A stretch of DNA of 10,000 bases from UBA3263 sp964554335 (GTDB taxonomy: Bacteria; Bacteroidota; Bacteroidia; Bacteroidales; Muribaculaceae): positions 1 to 10,000 of the forward strand of contig CAZKOF010000061.1 of NCBI GenBank assembly GCA_964554335.1, given 5' to 3'. Each line of letters opens with the position of its first letter. Within the stretch, counting starts at the first letter, position 1. Both the position numbers and the translations under genes were made by a program. Under the pieces are notes generated by a model. The model was not told the origin of the DNA and searched no databases. It was given only the letters and a program-made list of their open reading frames with translations. Of the stretch, positions 7,259 through 10,000 are shown piece after piece.

Positions 7259-7601
7259 AAACTGCCGCCGCAAGCAGTAATAGCAGCGGCCATAGCGGAG
7301 GCGCCTCGACGCGGGGCGCCTCCGTTGTCGTTTCGCGGAGTTCGCTGACCTGCTCGCGCGCCGCAGAGCTGACTTCGGCGGCGGCAACACGCCTGATCTC
7401 CGCCCGCCGGGCAACGACCATCGGGCGCACGCTATCGGGCGGAATGATAATGACATCATCGAGACTGACACTCAGCCGCTCGGCGAGAACGGCGCGAAAA
7501 GTGTCAGCACGCTCAATATGTCCCTCGGCAACCCTCCGGCTCGCGCACGACGCCAGCAACGACAATGCGACCGCCAAGACAACCCTGACCCGCCTCATCA
7601 T
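7233..7601 (-). CDS. Small lipoprotein with C-terminal membrane helix, unimolecular spanin-like
   Basis: The 122-residue product begins with a basic n-region and hydrophobic stretch ending in a lipobox LASC (16-19, lipidated Cys19). A polar middle follows, part of it strongly helical and charged (about 60-91), then a Pro-rich linker (APRVEAPPLWP) and a single hydrophobic helix (about 102-120) ending FLNR. A lipoprotein N-terminus plus a C-terminal inner-membrane helix is the architecture of u-spanins such as T1 gp11 (131 residues), which fuse inner and outer membranes at the end of phage lysis. Small lipoproteins of this layout are also known beside lysozymes in Bacteroidales phage-like loci. 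Its ATG overlaps the TGA of the lysozyme gene (ATGA), so translation is coupled. Sequence similarity to a named spanin cannot be judged by eye. A plain cell-envelope lipoprotein is the alternative. Confidence 0.7.
   Translation of the reverse strand: MMRRVRVVLAVALSLLASCASRRVAEGHIERADTFRAVLAERLSVSLDDVIIIPPDSVRPMVVARRAEIRRVAAAEVSSAAREQVSELRETTTEAPRVEAPPLWPLLLLLAAAVFIRWFLNR
7296..7324. repeat. 10-bp perfect GC-rich hairpin inside the spanin-like gene
   Basis: CGGAGGCGCC (7296-7305) and GGCGCCTCCG (7315-7324) form a perfect stem around a 9-nt loop. It lies 38 nt past the stop of the plus-strand adhesin-like gene and inside the oppositely oriented lipoprotein coding region. It could terminate or stabilise the adhesin-like transcript, but only a short T-poor stretch (TTGTCGTTT) follows, so it is not a textbook intrinsic terminator. 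Confidence 0.5.
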
Positions 7602-8038
7602 TGCGCAAAATATAGAGCCGCCTCCTCGGCGCGGCGCTTGACGAGTCCGACCATGACGCGGCCTCGGGCATACTTCCAGCGCGCAAATTCCGCGGCAATC
7701 GCCGGGTCATCGGGATTTGCGGCAACCTTGCGCCAGAGCGTCGAACGCCGTAGCGCCCCGATGCCGACGTTGAAAGCAAACGACAGCAACGCAGCCTCGC
7801 GCCCGGGCGTCAGCGACAGGCCCGCCGCAGATTGCATCGCGGCGAGCTGCCCGCGGAGTTCGCCGACATCGGCAAGTAAAAGAGCCTCGGCATCGGCGAG
7901 AGAGATTTGCTGACCGGGACAGACGTTGCGCGTGTGGCCATAACCAATCGTCAGCACCCCCGAGGAGCAACGATACGCCTGAAGGCGCAGCCCTTCGTGG
8001 CGTTTGATAAGTTCGATTGCGGTTTTCATAGTTTCCAT
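7598..8038 (-). CDS. Phage-type lysozyme (glycoside hydrolase family 24 endolysin)
   Basis: The protein hydrolyses the β-1,4 bond between N-acetylmuramic acid and N-acetylglucosamine in peptidoglycan. Numbering from ATG 8038, the catalytic set is E15 (KRHEG), C24 (AYRCSSG) and T30 (LTIGYGHT). Spacing is E-8 aa-C-5 aa-T, the D/C-variable triad of lambdoid/P1-type endolysins, with Cys in place of Asp. Later family motifs are present: LTPGREAALLSFAFNVG-GALRRSTL and ARWKYARGRVMVGLVKRRAEE. At 146 residues the length is normal. ATG 8029 (MKTAIELIKRHEG) is a better start than 8038, because the -7 box ends only 5 nt before 8038. There is no signal peptide or signal-anchor, so a holin or other export route would be needed, and none is in view. 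It is coupled to the spanin-like gene, and GC content matches the host. Confidence 0.92.
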   Translation of the reverse strand: METMKTAIELIKRHEGLRLQAYRCSSGVLTIGYGHTRNVCPGQQISLADAEALLLADVGELRGQLAAMQSAAGLSLTPGREAALLSFAFNVGIGALRRSTLWRKVAANPDDPAIAAEFARWKYARGRVMVGLVKRRAEEAALYFAQ

Positions 8039-8043
8039 GACCG

Positions 8044-8051
8044 CAAAGTTA
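8044..8051 (-). promoter_or_regulatory. -7 promoter box of the lysozyme gene (TAACTTTG)
   Basis: On the minus strand TAACTTTG ends 5 nt before ATG 8038 and 14 nt before ATG 8029. The -33 position carries no TTTG, so the promoter may be weak or activator-dependent. It gives the lysozyme/spanin pair its own transcription, separated from the aldolase by a terminator. Confidence 0.5.
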
Positions 8052-8087
8052 CCGCCCCACCCCGCCCATCCGACCGCAGAATTCCTG

Positions 8088-8121
8088 AAAAAAAATGGAC
8101 GCCGCGAAATTCGCAGCGTCC
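8088..8121 (-). terminator. Intrinsic terminator of the aldolase gene
   Basis: Read on the minus strand, GGACGC-T-GCGAA pairs with TTCGC-G-GCGTCC (8121-8110 with 8108-8097). The one irregular position is a G·U wobble in RNA; in plus-strand RNA it would be a C/A mismatch. One base later comes a run of eight U. The hairpin begins 28 nt after the aldolase stop codon. The wobble and U-tract fix the direction as minus strand. Confidence 0.9.
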
Positions 8122-8148
8122 AAATCAGTGATTGTCCGGTCGGGAAGA

Positions 8149-9144
8149 TTATGCCTTACCGTTGGAGCCGAGCACGTTGACAATCTTGTGCTTGTAGAGC
8201 TTCTCCATCTCGTCGCGGGCCGGGCCGAGATACTTGCGGGGGTCGAACTCTCCGGGCTTGGTGGCGAAGACCTCGCGAACGGCTGCAGTCATTGCCAGAC
8301 GGCTGTCGGAGTCGATGTTGATTTTGCAAACGGCGCTCTTGGCAGCCTTGCGGAGTTCCTCTTCGGGAATGCCGATAGCGTCGGGCAGCTTGCCGCCGAA
8401 CTTGTTGATGATGTCGACATATTCCTGGGGAACGGAGCTGGAACCGTGGAGCACGATGGGAAATCCGGGAAGTTTCTCCATAACGGCGTCGAGAACGTTG
8501 AATGCCAGCGGCGGGGGAACGAGGTGGCCTTCGGCGTTGCGGGTGCACTGTTCGGGAGTGAACTTATAGGCACCGTGACTCGTGCCGATAGAGATTGCGA
8601 GCGAGTCGCAGCCGGTGCGGGTCGCGAAGTCGATAACCTCTTCGGGGTCGGTGTAGGTGTGGTGGTCAGACGAAACCTCGTCTTCAACGCCGGCGAGAAC
8701 GCCAAGCTCACCCTCAACGGTCACGTCATACTGATGGGCGTAGTCAACGACCTGCTTGGTCAAGGCAACGTTCTCCTCGTAGGGGAGGTGAGAGCCGTCG
8801 ATCATCACACTCGAGAAACCGCTGTCGATGCAGCTCTTGCAGAGCTCGAAACTGTCGCCGTGGTCGAGGTGAAGAACAATCTGGGGATTCTCCCAGCCGA
8901 GTTCCTTGGCGTAGGCGACGGCGCCCTGGGCCATGTAGCGCAACAGGGTGGCGTTGGCATAGTTGCGGGCGCCCTTCGATACCTGAAGGATTACCGGCGA
9001 CTTCTCTTCAGCTGCGGCTTTGATGATAGCCTGGAGCTGCTCCATATTGTTGAAATTGAACGCGGGGATGGCATAGCCGCCCTTGATGGCCTTGGCAAAC
9101 ATCTCTTTGGTGTTCACGAGGCCTAATTCTTTGTAACTTACCAT
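8149..9144 (-). CDS. fba: Class II fructose-1,6-bisphosphate aldolase
   Basis: A zinc-dependent cytoplasmic enzyme that splits fructose 1,6-bisphosphate into dihydroxyacetone phosphate and glyceraldehyde 3-phosphate, and the reverse in gluconeogenesis. At 331 residues, visible motifs in order are YAIPAFNFNNMEQ (24-36), LHLDHGDSFE (91-100; catalytic D94, zinc ligand H95), SVMIDGSHLPYEEN, VEGELG (143-148), SIGTSHGAYKF (zinc ligand H190), VLHGSSS (zinc ligand H233) and the phosphate-binding KINIDSDSR (274-282). ATG 9144 fits the family N-terminus (MVSYKELGLVNTKEMF) and the promoter ~47 nt upstream. It is transcribed alone, with its own consensus promoter and a strong terminator, as expected for a housekeeping glycolytic enzyme. 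Confidence 0.96.
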   Translation of the reverse strand: MVSYKELGLVNTKEMFAKAIKGGYAIPAFNFNNMEQLQAIIKAAAEEKSPVILQVSKGARNYANATLLRYMAQGAVAYAKELGWENPQIVLHLDHGDSFELCKSCIDSGFSSVMIDGSHLPYEENVALTKQVVDYAHQYDVTVEGELGVLAGVEDEVSSDHHTYTDPEEVIDFATRTGCDSLAISIGTSHGAYKFTPEQCTRNAEGHLVPPPLAFNVLDAVMEKLPGFPIVLHGSSSVPQEYVDIINKFGGKLPDAIGIPEEELRKAAKSAVCKINIDSDSRLAMTAAVREVFATKPGEFDPRKYLGPARDEMEKLYKHKIVNVLGSNGKA

Positions 9145-9190
9145 TTCGGTTTGATTTGTTAGGAAATATACAATGTTATAAATCTGATTG

Positions 9191-9222
9191 CAAAATTACG
9201 AAATCCTCGGCAACTACGCAAA
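9191..9222 (-). promoter_or_regulatory. Consensus promoter of the aldolase gene
   Basis: On the minus strand TTTG (9222-9219) is followed after exactly 20 nt by TAATTTTG (9198-9191), a full match to the Bacteroidetes consensus. Transcription should begin near 9185, giving a leader of about 40 nt that is A/T-rich and lacks a Shine-Dalgarno sequence. Confidence 0.8.
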
Positions 9223-9417
9223 TTATAATTCCACCAATTTTCGCATGGTCTCGACTAATGACCCGGTTTTGTCAAGCAACGGCATCACATCGTCTTAGGT
9301 CCGGTCGAATGTAACAATCTCGTCGTGGGCGAGTCCGACATCCGAAAAGGGCAGTGCATACTCGTTACATAACTCCCGGCTGATCTTTTCCTCTCCGGGT
9401 ATAAGCAGATATTGCAT
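9223..9417 (-). pseudogene. Small unidentified reading frame with an internal stop codon
   Basis: From ATG 9417 the frame reads MQYLLIPGEEKISRELCNEYALPFSDVGLAHDEIVTFDRT, meets TAA at 9297-9295, then continues in the same frame for 23 more codons (DDVMPLLDKTGSL…MRKLVEL) to TAA 9225-9223. The amino-acid make-up on both sides looks like one globular or helical protein, and the second stop falls one base from the aldolase -33 box, as expected of a genuine upstream gene. The frame is also open upstream of 9417 (…SASLKSV) up to the edge of the 171-bp repeat element, so the original 5' end may have been removed by it. I do not recognise the family. Genuine stop, readthrough and sequencing error cannot be separated here. 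Confidence 0.45.
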
Positions 9418-9486
9418 TACCGATTTTAACGAAGCAGAAAGGAGGGTGTGTCAAAATTCAAAATCGCGTCGCGAAGCAATATGGAG

Positions 9487-9508
9487 GGCCAATGCTTTAG
9501 CTTTGGCC
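9487..9508. repeat. Left internal hairpin of the MITE-like element
   Basis: GGCCAA (9487-9492) and TTGGCC (9503-9508) form a perfect 6-bp stem around the 10-nt loop TGCTTTAGCT. It is the inverted counterpart of the hairpin at 9549-9570. Confidence 0.8.
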
Positions 9509-9548
9509 ACTACGTCAAACTCCTGAAAATCAAGCTTCGCGTCGCGGT

Positions 9549-9570
9549 GCCGAAAGCTAAAGCATTCGGC
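9549..9570. repeat. Right internal hairpin of the MITE-like element
   Basis: GCCGAA (9549-9554) and TTCGGC (9565-9570) form a perfect 6-bp stem. Read on the minus strand its loop is TGCTTTAGCT, identical to the left hairpin. The stem differs from the left one only at two base pairs, each swapped G-C for C-G. Confidence 0.8.
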
Positions 9571-9643
9571 CTCCATAATGGCGACTGAATTTTGACACAC
9601 CCTCCTTTTGTTTTGTGACCTGAAACCGGTCTGACGATATAAA

Positions 9644-9943
9644 TCAGTCGTGATACACGACCTTATCGGTTTTTCCGGCGCAACGGCGGATGTACAACTT
9701 GCCGTTCTCAGGGTTAGTCACCTTGATTCCCTGCAGGTTGTAGTATTCGGCCGAAGCGGCGTTGTCTTCTACGGCAACTTCTTCAACTCCGGCGCCCGCA
9801 GGCAGTTCAATGCTGAATTTTCCGGTATTGTTAACCCAATATATTCCATCGTAATACGACGGCAGCTTGACGCCTATCGCTTCCTTAGGGAATGTGATCT
9901 TTCCATCCTCAAGCACGCCGAAATATGAAGCATAACCTGTTGG
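9644..9943 (-). pseudogene. Secreted protein, C-terminal remnant with sorting-type tail
   Basis: The frame ends at TGA 9646-9644 and is open up to CCA 9943-9941, preceded by an in-frame TAA. It reads PTGYASYFGVLEDGKITFPKEAIG…, then YDGIYWVNNTGKFSIELP, a short acidic linker, and the tail EYYNLQGIKV…ENGKLYIRRCAGKTDKVV. The tail belongs to the same type as the end of the 767-residue protein (DLQGRRV…YIVNG). The preceding β-rich segment resembles the region just before such tails in Muribaculaceae surface proteins. There is no signal peptide and no convincing start; GTG 9916 falls inside the β segment. It is therefore the 3' end of a larger gene whose front has been lost, or whose frame is broken near 9945. 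The sequence from 9944 to 10000 is A/T-rich with stops in all minus-strand frames but one short one. Confidence 0.6.
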
Positions 9944-10000
9944 TTAATTAAATTAATGCGTATTTCACTTGACCGATTTGACGATGATTTACGAAATTAA

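Larger units (their letters stand above)
9438..9608. mobile_element. MITE-like element with 23-bp terminal inverted repeats
   Basis: The ends 9438-9460 and 9586-9608 are perfect inverted copies (core GGAGGGTGTGTCAAAA). The 125-bp interior has no coding capacity. Inside lie a 13-bp inverted pair with one mismatch (9465-9477 and 9534-9546), a 7-bp ATGGAGG / CCTCCAT pair (9481-9487 and 9570-9576), and two small hairpins. The layout fits a non-autonomous transposable element mobilised by a transposase encoded elsewhere. No target-site duplication is visible at the flanks for any obvious choice of boundary. It sits between two damaged genes. Confidence 0.75.

Noticed and set aside
8095..9126. Plus-strand open frame of 343 codons
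   Set aside because: It is the antisense shadow of the aldolase gene, whose minus-strand product carries every class II motif. The plus frame has a composition typical of reversed GC-rich codons.
9611..9640. Short inverted repeat GACC…GGTC as a terminator for the secreted-protein remnant
   Set aside because: The stem is only 4 bp and no T-run follows it on the minus strand.
1..10000. tRNA, rRNA or CRISPR array
   Set aside because: No cloverleaf-like segment, no conserved rRNA stretch and no regularly spaced direct repeats were seen on either strand.

Overview
The window looks like a chromosomal segment of a Bacteroidales bacterium, most likely Muribaculaceae or a close relative. Five matches to the Bacteroidetes -7 promoter box (TAnnTTTG) lie next to gene starts. 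Three of them have a TTG or TTTG -33 element exactly 20 nt upstream. There are no clear Shine-Dalgarno sequences. The large secreted protein ends in a 'DLQGRRV...YIVNG' tail common in this group. Family assignments rest on motifs read by eye, not on database searches.

Region 1 (1 to about 2565) is AT-rich and unlike the rest. It carries a 3' fragment of an HpaII-type restriction endonuclease gene, then an OLD-family ATPase/TOPRIM nuclease gene knocked out of frame near its start by one extra A. This is a decaying anti-phage/restriction island. Its right edge runs into the last ~80 codons of a LysE-type exporter gene whose 5' part is missing, and base composition switches abruptly to GC-rich there.

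Region 2 (2844-4909) is a core operon: aroA (EPSP synthase, shikimate pathway), overlapped by 8 nt by a metal ABC transporter permease gene (ZnuB/MntB type).

Region 3 (4883-7258) is a single gene with a strong promoter for a 767-residue exported protein with a choice-of-anchor-J/cleaved-adhesin-like domain and a C-terminal sorting-type tail.

Region 4 (7233-8051, minus strand) is a two-gene lysis-like cassette: a GH24 lysozyme with an E-C-T catalytic triad, coupled through an ATGA overlap to a small lipoprotein with a C-terminal membrane helix, the architecture of a unimolecular spanin. No other phage genes are present. Its last gene overlaps the convergent adhesin-like gene by 26 bp.

Region 5 (8088-9222, minus strand) is class II fructose-bisphosphate aldolase with a consensus promoter and an intrinsic terminator.

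Region 6 (9223-10000) is degraded: a small reading frame with an internal stop just upstream of the aldolase promoter, a 171-bp MITE-like element with 23-bp perfect terminal inverted repeats and two internal hairpins whose stems differ only by compensatory base-pair swaps, and the 3' remnant of another secreted protein with a related C-terminal tail.
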